The position numbers and the translations under genes are program-made. The notes under the pieces are model-generated. The model searched no databases and had not been told where the DNA came from. It saw only the letters and a list, made by a program, of their open reading frames with translations. From contig SVEW01000117.1 of the NCBI GenBank assembly GCA_015057205.1, forward strand, positions 1 to 7,225: 7,225 nucleotides of DNA, given 5' to 3'. Every line of letters starts with the position of its first letter. Positions within the stretch are counted from its first letter, which is position 1. The DNA is from Lachnospiraceae bacterium (GTDB taxonomy: Bacteria > Bacillota > Clostridia > Lachnospirales > Lachnospiraceae). Positions 1-5,855 of this stretch are shown here, one piece after another.

Positions 1-1
1 T

Positions 2-274
2 TTTTCGACTCCATTTTATCTAGAAGTATTGCCAAAAGGAGTCAGTAAGGGAAGCGGGATCAAGCGCATGGCACAGCTGTTAGCGTTTGATATGGACCAG
101 ACCATAGCCATTGGAGATGAGGAGAACGATATTTCCATGATAGAAGCCGCGCACTTTGGCGTTGCCATGAACAATGCCATTCATCGAGCCAAAGCGGCGG
201 CTGATTATGTTACGACCGTAGATAATAATGAGGGTGGTGTAGCGGAAGTAATCGAAAAATATGTACTCGATTAA
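2..274 (+). CDS. Cof-type HAD-IIB family sugar-phosphatase-like hydrolase, C-terminal end (5' partial)
   Basis: This is the last ~90 codons of a gene that begins before the window. The reading frame is open back to position 2, and the residues before the TTG at 29 (STPFYLEVLPKGVSKGSG) are normal HAD sequence, so that TTG is an internal Leu codon and not a start. The PKGVSKGSG segment carries the conserved motif III lysine of Cof-type phosphatases. The later IGDEENDISMIEAA segment matches motif IV (GDxxND), whose acidic residues bind the catalytic Mg2+. The tail (ADYVTTVDNNEGGVAEVIEKYVL) is the usual C-terminus of the family. These are cytosolic phosphatases of sugar phosphates and related small molecules; the substrate cannot be told from this fragment. 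The nucleophile DxD motif and cap domain lie outside the window. It converges on the PHP gene with a 4-base overlap. Confidence 0.9.
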   Translation, partial: FSTPFYLEVLPKGVSKGSGIKRMAQLLAFDMDQTIAIGDEENDISMIEAAHFGVAMNNAIHRAKAAADYVTTVDNNEGGVAEVIEKYVLD

Positions 275-1137
275 CGGATGTGTGCATCGTAAAGTCGTTC
301 ATATAGTTCATAGGGGACGTACAAATTGCCGCGTCCTTTTCCTAAGTGAATATAGGCTTTGTTGCGTCCGTGAAAATCGGATCCACCGGTAATGAGCAGG
401 TCATATTGATGAGCAAACGCTTTTATGTCCTGCTCTTCGTTATTGTGATAAGTACTGTATACTGCTTCGATGCCGTCAAGACCTGCTTCTTTTAATGTGC
501 AAATCATGGTATCAAGGGCTTTGTGAGATAAATTATAAAGTGGTGGATGTGCCAAAACGGTTAACCCACCGGCATCGTGGATTAATTGGATGGCGTCTGC
601 GGTCTGAACCTTCTTTCTGTCCACAAAACAAGGCGCATCGTCGCCTAAATATTTTTTAAAAGCCTCGTTCATTGTTTTTACCTGGCCGGAGTCTAGAAGA
701 AAACGTGCCATATGCGCACGTGTGATGACGGAATCAGGATATTGTGCTTCAAGGGCTTTAAGGGTAATAGATATGCCATGTGCCTGCAATTTTTCCACCA
801 TTTGTTCATTGCGATGAAGGCGACTATGCAGATAATCTGACAAATACTGGCGAAAATGCTCGTTTTTTTCATCGATAAAATACCCCAACAGATGAACTTC
901 TTTGCGAATCCCATTGTTTGGAAATTGGAATTCTGTGGAAAGCTCCACACCCGGAACAAAATCGATGCCAACTTTTTGGCATAATGTACGCATAGAAACA
1001 TTGCCGTCAATACAGTCGTGATCCGTTAAAGCAATCGCTCGCAAATTAATATTATGAGCATATTCTACAAGTTCAGGAACAGAAAATGTACCATCTGAGT
1101 GTGTAGAATGAACATGTAAATCAATGGCGTTTTCCAT
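271..1137 (-). CDS. PHP-domain metal-dependent phosphoesterase, TrpH/RNase AM (YciV)-like
   Basis: The 288-residue protein shows the PHP metal-binding set in order: HVHSTHSDGT (H8, H10, D15), LTDHD (H40), PGVELS (E65), HLLGY (H82), LAHPPLY (H197) and GGSDFHG (D254, H256). The insert between about residues 100 and 170, with ITRAHMARFL, is typical of the TrpH branch. Length and motif order match this stand-alone family rather than the DNA polymerase PHP domain or histidinol phosphatase. Characterised relatives hydrolyse nucleoside 3',5'-bisphosphates or act as a 5'-to-3' exoribonuclease that trims rRNA ends (RNase AM in E. coli). Which activity applies here is inference. The protein has no signal peptide or membrane segment, so it should be cytosolic. 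The start is set by an AAGGGAG site five bases upstream (plus-strand 1144-1150). It is a single gene, divergent from the patatin gene and convergent with the HAD gene. Confidence 0.88.
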   Translation of the reverse strand: MENAIDLHVHSTHSDGTFSVPELVEYAHNINLRAIALTDHDCIDGNVSMRTLCQKVGIDFVPGVELSTEFQFPNNGIRKEVHLLGYFIDEKNEHFRQYLSDYLHSRLHRNEQMVEKLQAHGISITLKALEAQYPDSVITRAHMARFLLDSGQVKTMNEAFKKYLGDDAPCFVDRKKVQTADAIQLIHDAGGLTVLAHPPLYNLSHKALDTMICTLKEAGLDGIEAVYSTYHNNEEQDIKAFAHQYDLLITGGSDFHGRNKAYIHLGKGRGNLYVPYELYERLYDAHIR

Positions 1138-1179
1138 AAAAATCTCCCTTCAGCCAATAGGTATAGGCATTTTTTTATA

Positions 1180-1188
1180 ATTATAGCA
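1180..1188 (-). promoter_or_regulatory. Extended -10 promoter for the PHP gene
   Basis: Read on the minus strand this is TGCTATAAT: a perfect TATAAT with the TG of an extended -10. It lies about 43 bases before the PHP start codon. No good -35 hexamer sits 16-18 bases upstream; the best is a poor TTATTT. The extended -10 would compensate for that. It is the only promoter-like signal I find for this gene. Confidence 0.5.
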
Positions 1189-1211
1189 TATTTATTTGCT
1201 TGAAATAAATA

Positions 1212-1240
1212 TTGAAGAGCGCTTTATAACATGGTAGTAT
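1212..1240 (+). promoter_or_regulatory. Candidate promoter for the patatin-like gene
   Basis: TTGAAG (1212-1217) and TAGTAT (1235-1240) are separated by 17 bases, about 38 bases before the start codon. Both hexamers are imperfect. An alternative pairing, TTGAAA (1200-1205) with TATAAC (1225-1230), has a 19-base spacer. The gene needs a promoter in this 141-bp divergent gap, but which pair is used is uncertain. Confidence 0.35.
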
Positions 1241-1278
1241 TATAGAGGGTGTAGAAAAAATTTTTTAGGGGGAATATC

Positions 1279-2175
1279 ATGGAGAAAATTGGACTGGTTC
1301 TTGCCGGTGGCGGCGCAAAAGGTGCTTACGAAATTGGTGTATGGAAGTTTTTGAAAGAGTGTGGTTTGGAAGAACATATTTGTTGCGTTTCAGGAACCTC
1401 GGTGGGCGCTTTGAATGCAGCATTATTTGCCGGAAGTGATTATGAGACAGCCGAGAGAATCTGGTTAAATATCCGGAAAGATATAGTTTTGTCTCCGAGA
1501 AAGATTTCCACAACGGATATTTTAAAGTGGCTTGCTATGAGTAACATTACAATAAAGAATCCATTTGCCAGACTAATTAGCAAGTTTATTTATTTGGCAA
1601 GTAGCGGAGCCTTGTTTAATGCCAAGAAAATGGCTACGCTTGTAGTGCAAAAAATGCATTCGGATTACTTTTTTTCTCGGTCAGGTATGATTTCGTTGAT
1701 AAACGAAGGCGTAGATTTCAATAAGCTAAAGAGCGGACTTGTGCCGTGCTACGCAACCTGTCTGAAGGTTCCGGACATGAAAGTAACCAGATTTCGAATT
1801 AACGATTACGAAAAAAATGATATTTTAACCATGTTACTTGCTTCATCGGCATTACCGATTATTTTCCCAAACGAATCTTATCAGGGAAGTTTGTATTGCG
1901 ATGGCGGAGTACCGGAAGTGGGAGATAATATTCCGGTTAGGCCGGTATATGACATGGGTATACGGACAATTATTGTGGTTTATCTTGGAAAAGAAGATAG
2001 AATAGTAAAAGAGGAGTTTCCGGGCGCTCATATTATTGAAATCGAGCCCAGTGAGGAACTTGGGGATCTTGTAAATGGAACGCTGGATTTTTCTGCAAGC
2101 GGTTCAAAACGCAGATTAAATGCAGGATATAAGGACGCGAAAGAAGTTATTGGTAAATGGCTTGCAAATAGTTAA
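1279..2175 (+). CDS. Patatin-like phospholipase / acyl hydrolase
   Basis: The 298-residue protein begins with the patatin glycine-rich oxyanion-hole motif, LVLAGGGAKGAYEIG (residues 6-20). The nucleophile elbow follows as SGTSVGALNA, with Ser41 in G-x-S-x-G. The second member of the Ser-Asp dyad is Asp208 in YCDGGVPEVGDNIPV. With all three motifs intact, an active serine esterase or lipase is expected. The family releases fatty acids from phospholipids or other acyl esters. No signal peptide or transmembrane segment is visible, so it is probably a cytosolic or membrane-peripheral enzyme of the bacterial patatin group, not a secreted effector of the ExoU type. The start is supported by an AGGGGG site (1267-1272) six bases upstream. 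It stands alone between its own divergent promoter and the infC promoter, which begins 12 bases after its stop. I see no terminator after it. Substrate is unknown. Confidence 0.87.
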   Translation: MEKIGLVLAGGGAKGAYEIGVWKFLKECGLEEHICCVSGTSVGALNAALFAGSDYETAERIWLNIRKDIVLSPRKISTTDILKWLAMSNITIKNPFARLISKFIYLASSGALFNAKKMATLVVQKMHSDYFFSRSGMISLINEGVDFNKLKSGLVPCYATCLKVPDMKVTRFRINDYEKNDILTMLLASSALPIIFPNESYQGSLYCDGGVPEVGDNIPVRPVYDMGIRTIIVVYLGKEDRIVKEEFPGAHIIEIEPSEELGDLVNGTLDFSASGSKRRLNAGYKDAKEVIGKWLANS

Positions 2176-2186
2176 TTAAATTATGC

Positions 2187-2215
2187 TTGACAACACTCTG
2201 TGATAGTGTTATATT
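2187..2215 (+). promoter_or_regulatory. Strong sigma-A-type promoter of the infC-rpmI-rplT operon
   Basis: A consensus -35 TTGACA (2187-2192) is followed after exactly 17 bases by TATATT (2210-2215). Transcription would begin near 2221-2223, giving a leader of about 150 nt before infC. It lies 12 bases after the patatin stop codon. A 6-bp inverted repeat, AACACT (2192-2197) / AGTGTT (2205-2210), occupies the spacer; it could be an operator or chance. Confidence 0.85.
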
Positions 2216-2220
2216 AATTA

Positions 2221-2341
2221 GGTCAAAAAGAAAGCAGAGTTCCACTCTCACCTTAGCACAATTGCGTGACTAAGCGTTCATAAGACGGATGATTTAGGTC
2301 GTATTATGATGTGTGGATAGCTTTGCTAGCCACTTTTTTGT
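2221..2341 (+). ncRNA. Structured 5' leader of infC operon (ribosomal protein L20-leader type, attenuator)
   Basis: Between the promoter and the infC ribosome binding site there is a folded leader. Readable hairpins are: AGAGT (2236-2240) with ACTCT (2244-2248); CTTAGCAC (2252-2259) with GTG-A-CTAAG (2266-2274, one bulged A); TCATAA (2278-2283) with TTATGA (2304-2309), extended inside by ACG/CGT; and an intrinsic terminator ending at 2339. Position before infC-rpmI-rplT and the terminal terminator match the L20 leader of low-GC Gram-positives, where excess L20 binds the leader RNA and promotes premature termination. That L20 is the ligand here is by family analogy; I did not match it to a covariance model. 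The pseudoknot pairing described for some L20 leaders could not be assigned by eye. Confidence 0.75.
2313..2339 (+). terminator. Intrinsic terminator (attenuator) inside the infC leader
   Basis: GTGG (2313-2316) pairs with CCAC (2330-2333), and TAGC (2318-2321) with GCTA (2325-2328), around a TTT loop. There is one internal A/G mismatch (2317/2329). Six T residues (2334-2339) follow directly. It lies about 20 bases before the infC ribosome binding site and after the operon promoter, so it must act as an attenuator and not as the end of the preceding gene. Confidence 0.8.
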
Positions 2342-2360
2342 GTGCTGATTTTATTTAAAT

Positions 2361-2367
2361 GGAGGTG
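2361..2367 (+). promoter_or_regulatory. infC ribosome binding site that points to an AUA start
   Basis: GGAGGTG is a full-strength Shine-Dalgarno sequence. It ends seven bases before the in-frame ATA at 2375, the ideal distance. The first in-frame ATG (2387) is 19 bases away, too far. The in-frame GTG at 2342 lies upstream of the site and just after the terminator U-tract, with no ribosome binding site of its own. Confidence 0.75.
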
Positions 2368-2374
2368 TTTAAAC

Positions 2375-2881
2375 ATAGCTGATTTAATGATCAACGAACA
2401 GATTCGTGATAAAGAGGTTCGTTTAATAGGAGAGAACGGGGAGCAGTTAGGTATTGTCCCTACAAAGGAAGCTTTGAGAATGGCAGAGGATGCAGATCTT
2501 GACTTAGTTAAGATTGCCCCTAAGGCGGAGCCGCCTGTATGTAAGATTATCGACTACGGTAAGTATAAATATGAGCAGGTTCGTAAGGAGAAAGAAGCCA
2601 AGAAGAAGCAGAAGACGGTTGAACTCAAAGAGATTCGTATGTCTCCGAACATTGACACGAATGATTTGAACACCAAGATTAATTCAGCAAAGAAATTCCT
2701 TTCTAAAGGTGATCGCGTGAAGGTTACACTTCGTTTCCGTGGACGTGAGATGGCGCATATGCAGCAAAGCAAGTATATTTTAGAGGATTTTGCGAAAGCT
2801 GTGGAAGATATTGCAGTTATCGAAAAGGCACCTAAGGTAGAAGGAAGGAATATGTCATTGGTGCTGGCAAAGAAGAACTAA
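2375..2881 (+). CDS. infC: Translation initiation factor IF-3 (probable AUA start)
   Basis: IF3 binds the 30S subunit, keeps it from joining 50S early, and checks the start codon and initiator tRNA. From ATA the product is 168 residues, normal for IF3. The N-domain shows [15 protein letters not shown] (4-18) and [22 protein letters not shown] (47-68). A lysine-rich linker helix (about 69-83) leads to the C-domain, with [13 protein letters not shown] (85-97) and a region containing [12 protein letters not shown] chose ATA at 2375 from the spacing to GGAGGTG. Starting at GTG 2342 would add 11 non-family residues (LILFKWRCLN); starting at ATG 2387 gives MINEQIR, plausible as protein but 21 bases from GGAGG. 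IF3 itself rejects non-standard starts, so an AUA start would give autoregulation like that of the E. coli AUU start. It is first in the operon with rpmI and rplT, behind the L20-type leader. Identity is certain; the start is likely. Confidence 0.97.
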   Translation: MADLMINEQIRDKEVRLIGENGEQLGIVPTKEALRMAEDADLDLVKIAPKAEPPVCKIIDYGKYKYEQVRKEKEAKKKQKTVELKEIRMSPNIDTNDLNTKINSAKKFLSKGDRVKVTLRFRGREMAHMQQSKYILEDFAKAVEDIAVIEKAPKVEGRNMSLVLAKKN

Positions 2882-2906
2882 GAAAACACTCAAGGAGGAA
2901 TATATC

Positions 2907-3104
2907 ATGCCAAAAATGAAAACTAAAAAAGCTGCAGCAAAACGTTTCAAAGCTACAGGTACAGGAAAGTTAAAGAGAAACAAAGCTTTTAAGAGCCATA
3001 TCTTAACAAAGAAGTCTACAAAGAGAAAGAGAAACTTAAGACAGGCTACTACCTGTGATCAGGCAAATGTTAAGACAATGAAGAGAATTTTACCATATTT
3101 ATAG
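2907..3104 (+). CDS. rpmI: 50S ribosomal protein bL35
   Basis: The 65-residue, very basic protein begins [20 protein letters not shown] and contains [17 protein letters not shown], the hallmark of bL35. It is a structural protein of the large subunit. Length equals the family norm. An AAGGAGG site (2892-2898) sits eight bases before the ATG. It lies 25 bases after infC and 26 bases before rplT with no terminator between, so it is the middle gene of the infC-rpmI-rplT operon and shares the leader control. The middle of the gene is rich in AAA/AAG and AGA codons, as expected for a highly expressed ribosomal gene in a low-GC host. Confidence 0.97.
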   Translation: MPKMKTKKAAAKRFKATGTGKLKRNKAFKSHILTKKSTKRKRNLRQATTCDQANVKTMKRILPYL

Positions 3105-3130
3105 GTTGAAGTAAGTAAGGAGGAAATATC

Positions 3131-3487
3131 ATGGCAAGAATTAAAGGCGGTATCGGCGCTAAGAAAAGACATAATAGAGTATTAAAATTAGCAAAAGGTT
3201 ATAGGGGCGCACGTTCTAAACAGTATCGTGTAGCTAAACAGTCTGTAATGAGAGCATTGGCTACTTCATATGCAGGTAGAAAAGAAAGAAAACGTCAGTT
3301 TAGACAGTTATGGATTGCTCGTATTAATGCAGCAGCTAGATTAAACGGATTATCCTACAGCAAATTTATGTATGGATTGAAGCTTGCAGGTGTTGATATG
3401 AACCGTAAAATGTTAGCAGAACTTGCAGTTAATGATGCAGAGAGTTTTGCTACACTTGCAGAACTTGCAAAATCTAAAATTGCCTAA
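3131..3487 (+). CDS. rplT: 50S ribosomal protein bL20
   Basis: The 118-residue basic protein starts [20 protein letters not shown] and contains [20 protein letters not shown] and [16 protein letters not shown], the standard bL20 sequence. bL20 binds 23S rRNA early in 50S assembly; its C-terminal globular part also binds operator RNA in the infC leader of several bacteria. Length matches the family. An AAGGAGG site is placed eight bases before the ATG. As the last gene of the operon it makes the likely feedback ligand for the leader at 2221-2341. A strong hairpin follows 14 bases after its stop codon. Confidence 0.97.
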   Translation: MARIKGGIGAKKRHNRVLKLAKGYRGARSKQYRVAKQSVMRALATSYAGRKERKRQFRQLWIARINAAARLNGLSYSKFMYGLKLAGVDMNRKMLAELAVNDAESFATLAELAKSKIA

Positions 3488-3501
3488 GTAAGAGAGGATT
3501 T

Positions 3502-3535
3502 AGAACCGGTCACTGCATTGCAGTGATTGGGTTCT
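3502..3535 (+). terminator. Hairpin after rplT, probable operon end
   Basis: The left arm (3502-3516) and right arm (3520-3535) form about 15 base pairs with one bulged G and a 3-base ATT loop, including CACTGC/GCAGTG at the top. It sits 14 bases past the rplT stop. Only a short TTCTT overlaps and follows the stem instead of a run of T, so it may be a weak terminator, a NusA-assisted one, or a 3'-end stabilising structure. Confidence 0.5.
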
Positions 3536-3570
3536 TACTGTGGCAAAAGTTGATAAAATAAAAACTTTTG

Positions 3571-3617
3571 AAAAAATTAAAAAAGTACTTGCAATTTTAT
3601 GCTAAATGGTGTATGAT
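3571..3617 (+). promoter_or_regulatory. tRNA-Glu promoter with A-rich UP-like element
   Basis: TTGCAA (3589-3594) and TATGAT (3612-3617) are separated by 17 bases. The predicted start near 3624 leaves only about five bases before the mature tRNA. An A-rich stretch (3571-3584) lies just upstream of the -35 where an UP element binds the RNA polymerase alpha subunits, as is common at stable-RNA promoters. Farther upstream is an 8-bp inverted repeat, CAAAAGTT (3544-3551) / AACTTTTG (3563-3570), with no clear role. Confidence 0.75.
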
Positions 3618-3628
3618 AATTTTTGCAA

Positions 3629-3700
3629 GGCTCGTTGGTCAAGAGGTTAAGACGCCGCCCTCTCAAGGCGGAATCACGAGTTCGATTCTCGTACGAGCTG
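3629..3700 (+). tRNA. tRNA-Glu, anticodon CUC
   Basis: The cloverleaf is complete. The acceptor arm is GGCTCGT (3629-3635) with ACGAGCT (3693-3699), including a G1-U72 wobble at the end. The D arm is GTC/GAC. The anticodon stem CCGCC/GGCGG encloses loop CTCTCAA, so the anticodon is CUC, which reads GAG (Glu). The T arm is ACGAG-TTCGATT-CTCGT, and the discriminator is G73. The overall sequence resembles bacterial tRNA-Glu. CCA is not encoded (CTA follows), so a nucleotidyltransferase must add it. It is a single gene with its own promoter and terminator. The coding frame of the next permease stays open back through this tRNA, which can mislead start calling. Confidence 0.95.
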
Positions 3701-3706
3701 CTATAG

Positions 3707-3737
3707 AATGCAGAGTCATTTGGCTCTGCATTTTTTT
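3707..3737 (+). terminator. Intrinsic terminator of the tRNA-Glu transcript
   Basis: AATGCAGAGTCA (3707-3718) pairs with TGGCTCTGCATT (3721-3732): a stem of 11-12 bp with one G-U pair. A run of seven T residues (3731-3737) overlaps the stem base. It lies six bases after the tRNA and ahead of the permease, so the permease probably depends on read-through or on a promoter I cannot recognise. Confidence 0.9.
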
Positions 3738-3778
3738 ATGCCCATATGTAGTTGTAAGGTGGGGCAAAATGATCATAT

Positions 3779-3790
3779 GGAGGAGAAGGA
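3779..3790 (+). promoter_or_regulatory. Permease ribosome binding site, partly inside a possible hairpin
   Basis: GGAGGAGAAGGA offers two overlapping Shine-Dalgarno cores 5-12 bases before ATG 3796 and decides that start. Its first two G residues belong to CATATGG (3774-3780), which is the exact inverse of CCATATG (3742-3748), so a 7-bp stem with a 25-base loop could hide part of the site. Confidence 0.6.
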
Positions 3791-3795
3791 CGAAA

Positions 3796-5844
3796 ATGAA
3801 AGAAGTTCAAAAAAAATCCGGTGTTGGCGCCATTGATTTTTTCTGTATTGGGTTTGGTGCAATCGTCGGTGTAGGCTGGGCGGTATCCATTAACAACTGG
3901 ATGGCGGGAAGCGGAGGCCCGTTACCGGCAGCGGCAGGATATATTGCCGCGATAATAATGATGGTACCAATTGCGTTGTGTTACTGTGAGCTTTGCTCGA
4001 TGCTTCCGGTTTCAGGTGGTGGTATGGCCTACGCTTTTCGCGCTTACGGAGATCATGTTTCATTCGTTTCCGGTTGGGCAGCGTTTGGAGCATTCATTAC
4101 GATTATTCCATGGGAAGCAATTTATGTAGTAGATATTTTAAGCGTATTGATTCCGCAACTTAGAGCAGGCAAGCCATTGTATTCTTTGGCAGGAGCGGAT
4201 GTGTATCCAAGCCACATAATTATTGGTACGTGTATTTCTGTAATTTTGTATTTTATCAATCGCAAAGGTGTTGCTTCATCGGCAAAGTTACAGAAATTTT
4301 TATGCCTTGCGTTGGTTGGTGCAGGAATTTTAGCTATGATTTGTGCTGGCATGAAAATGGATTTTTCCAATTTTGAACCGTTGTATGTTCATCCGAAGGG
4401 AGCATTTCACAATAATTTCTTTGGTGGCATGTTGTCGATTTTAGCATCGGCTCCATTCTTCCTTGCTGGGTTTGAAACAATACCACAAGGAATTGAAAGT
4501 GCCGGTGGCGATATGAAGAAGATTGGTAGAACGGTAGTAATTACCGTAATTTTATCTTGTATCTTTTATGCCATGTTATTAGTAACAATTGGCGGTGCAT
4601 ATCCTTGGCAGGAATTTATTGGTTTTAACAGACCGTCTGCAGCTAATTTGTTTAAAGTGCTTTACAAAGGACCGGTAGGCGTAACATTGTATACGTTGAT
4701 TCTTGCAGGTGCTATTTGTGGTTTGCTAACTACTTGGAACGGATTTATGATGGCATCATCTCAAATTTTGATGGCCATGTCTCGTGTTAGTATTGTTCCA
4801 AACGTATTGGCAAAACAGCATCCAAAGTACAAAACACCAATTAATGCGTTGCGTGTATGTTTGGTGGCATCATTGATTGGACCGTTTTTGGGAATGGGAC
4901 TTATTGATTCACTTACTACATTCTCGGCGGCAGGGTATGTGCTTAGCTGGACGATTACCGCATTTTGTCTGATTAAACTTAGAAAGACCGAACCGGATTT
5001 GGAAAGACCGTATCGAATTCCGGGAGGTGTTACAACTGCATGGATTGCCGGTATTATTATGTTGGCTGTGTTTGTGCTTTTGTTTATACCTGGCCAGCCT
5101 GTATATATGGGATACAAAGCCATTATATTATTTGCATGGTGGATGTTGATTGGTGTCATTTTGTTTGTATTGGATTATAGACAGAGACAGAAGTATTCTA
5201 AGTTAAAGAGAGCGTCGTTCCTGTTTGCGAGTATGGCATCATCATCCATTGAGATGCCGGGTTTTGTTGATGAGATGGAAGACAACTATCGTGTTATTTC
5301 TTTCGTGATTCCGGAAGATACGGATTACGCTGGACAGACATTGATGGAATTGGAATGGGGTAAAACGCAGAGTATCTTTATTGTAAAAATTGAGCGTGGT
5401 ACGGAAATGTTAATGCTTCCAAACGGAAATACGAAAGTTTTGGTTGGTGACCGCGTTTTTGCAATGGGTATTGAAAAAATGGTGCGTCGATTTACCGTTC
5501 GCTGGGATATAGGCGGTAGATACACCATGACCACCATGAAGGATTTCATGGGATTTGGAGCAACAGAGAAACAATCTCCACTTGCTTGTATGGAATTGAC
5601 AGTGCATGGTGACGAGCCATATGTTGGCAAACAGCTTAAGTATAGTGGCATACAGTCGGAAGCTCATTGTATGTTAATTGGAATTGAGCGTGATGGCGAT
5701 TTTGTTATGATGCCGGATGCAAATATGGAAATTCGCGTTAACGATGTATTATGGGTAGTTGGTACTGATGCAGATTTAAAATGTCTTGCGGAAATGAGTG
5801 AGCAGGAAAAAGAACCGGAATCTGCGGAAAATAGCGAGAAATAA
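3796..5844 (+). CDS. APC-family amino acid permease with two C-terminal RCK_C (TrkA-C) domains
   Basis: The product has 682 residues. Residues about 12-460 are hydrophobic, with some twelve membrane segments. The first helix carries GFGAIVGVGW, the APC substrate-site glycine motif, and LPVSGGGMAYAFRAYG follows near residue 75, so this is an amino-acid/polyamine/organocation superfamily permease. After a basic hinge (RQRQKYSKLKR) two cytosolic repeats follow, about 497-560 (YRVISFVIPEDTDYAGQTL, then VLVGDRVFAMG) and 596-663 (MELTVHGDEPYVGKQL, then IRVNDVLWVVG). Both have the RCK_C/TrkA-C pattern. RCK_C domains gate K+ channels and transporters, and some bind cyclic di-AMP; regulation of this permease by a nucleotide is inference. 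Substrate is unknown. I chose ATG 3796 because GGAGGAGAAGGA lies at 3779-3790 and the protein then begins directly before helix 1. An earlier start would run through the tRNA and terminator. Confidence 0.88.
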   Translation: MKEVQKKSGVGAIDFFCIGFGAIVGVGWAVSINNWMAGSGGPLPAAAGYIAAIIMMVPIALCYCELCSMLPVSGGGMAYAFRAYGDHVSFVSGWAAFGAFITIIPWEAIYVVDILSVLIPQLRAGKPLYSLAGADVYPSHIIIGTCISVILYFINRKGVASSAKLQKFLCLALVGAGILAMICAGMKMDFSNFEPLYVHPKGAFHNNFFGGMLSILASAPFFLAGFETIPQGIESAGGDMKKIGRTVVITVILSCIFYAMLLVTIGGAYPWQEFIGFNRPSAANLFKVLYKGPVGVTLYTLILAGAICGLLTTWNGFMMASSQILMAMSRVSIVPNVLAKQHPKYKTPINALRVCLVASLIGPFLGMGLIDSLTTFSAAGYVLSWTITAFCLIKLRKTEPDLERPYRIPGGVTTAWIAGIIMLAVFVLLFIPGQPVYMGYKAIILFAWWMLIGVILFVLDYRQRQKYSKLKRASFLFASMASSSIEMPGFVDEMEDNYRVISFVIPEDTDYAGQTLMELEWGKTQSIFIVKIERGTEMLMLPNGNTKVLVGDRVFAMGIEKMVRRFTVRWDIGGRYTMTTMKDFMGFGATEKQSPLACMELTVHGDEPYVGKQLKYSGIQSEAHCMLIGIERDGDFVMMPDANMEIRVNDVLWVVGTDADLKCLAEMSEQEKEPESAENSEK

Positions 5845-5855
5845 GAAAAACAAGG

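Noticed and set aside
29..31. TTG at 29 as a start of a small 81-residue protein
   Set aside because: The frame continues upstream to the window edge with conserved HAD residues, so this is an internal Leu codon of a truncated gene.
693..1010. 105-codon minus-strand frame inside the PHP gene
   Set aside because: It overlaps the PHP gene in another frame on the same strand, has no recognisable domain and no ribosome binding site; the PHP motifs are intact in the other frame.
3544..3570. CAAAAGTT/AACTTTTG inverted repeat as a second rplT terminator
   Set aside because: The 8-bp stem is AT-rich with an 11-base loop, and A residues, not T, follow it on the plus strand; no T-run follows on the minus strand either.
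3752..3779. TTGTAA (3752-3757) with CATATG (3774-3779) as a permease promoter
   Set aside because: The -10 match is poor, and transcription would start inside or after the ribosome binding site.
3568..3795. N-terminal extension of the permease starting at TTG 3568
   Set aside because: It would translate through a complete tRNA-Glu gene, its promoter and its terminator, and adds residues unlike the APC family. ATG 3796 has a strong ribosome binding site.
4761..5159. 132-codon minus-strand frame inside the permease
   Set aside because: Antisense shadow of membrane-segment codons; no family resemblance and no promoter or ribosome binding site.
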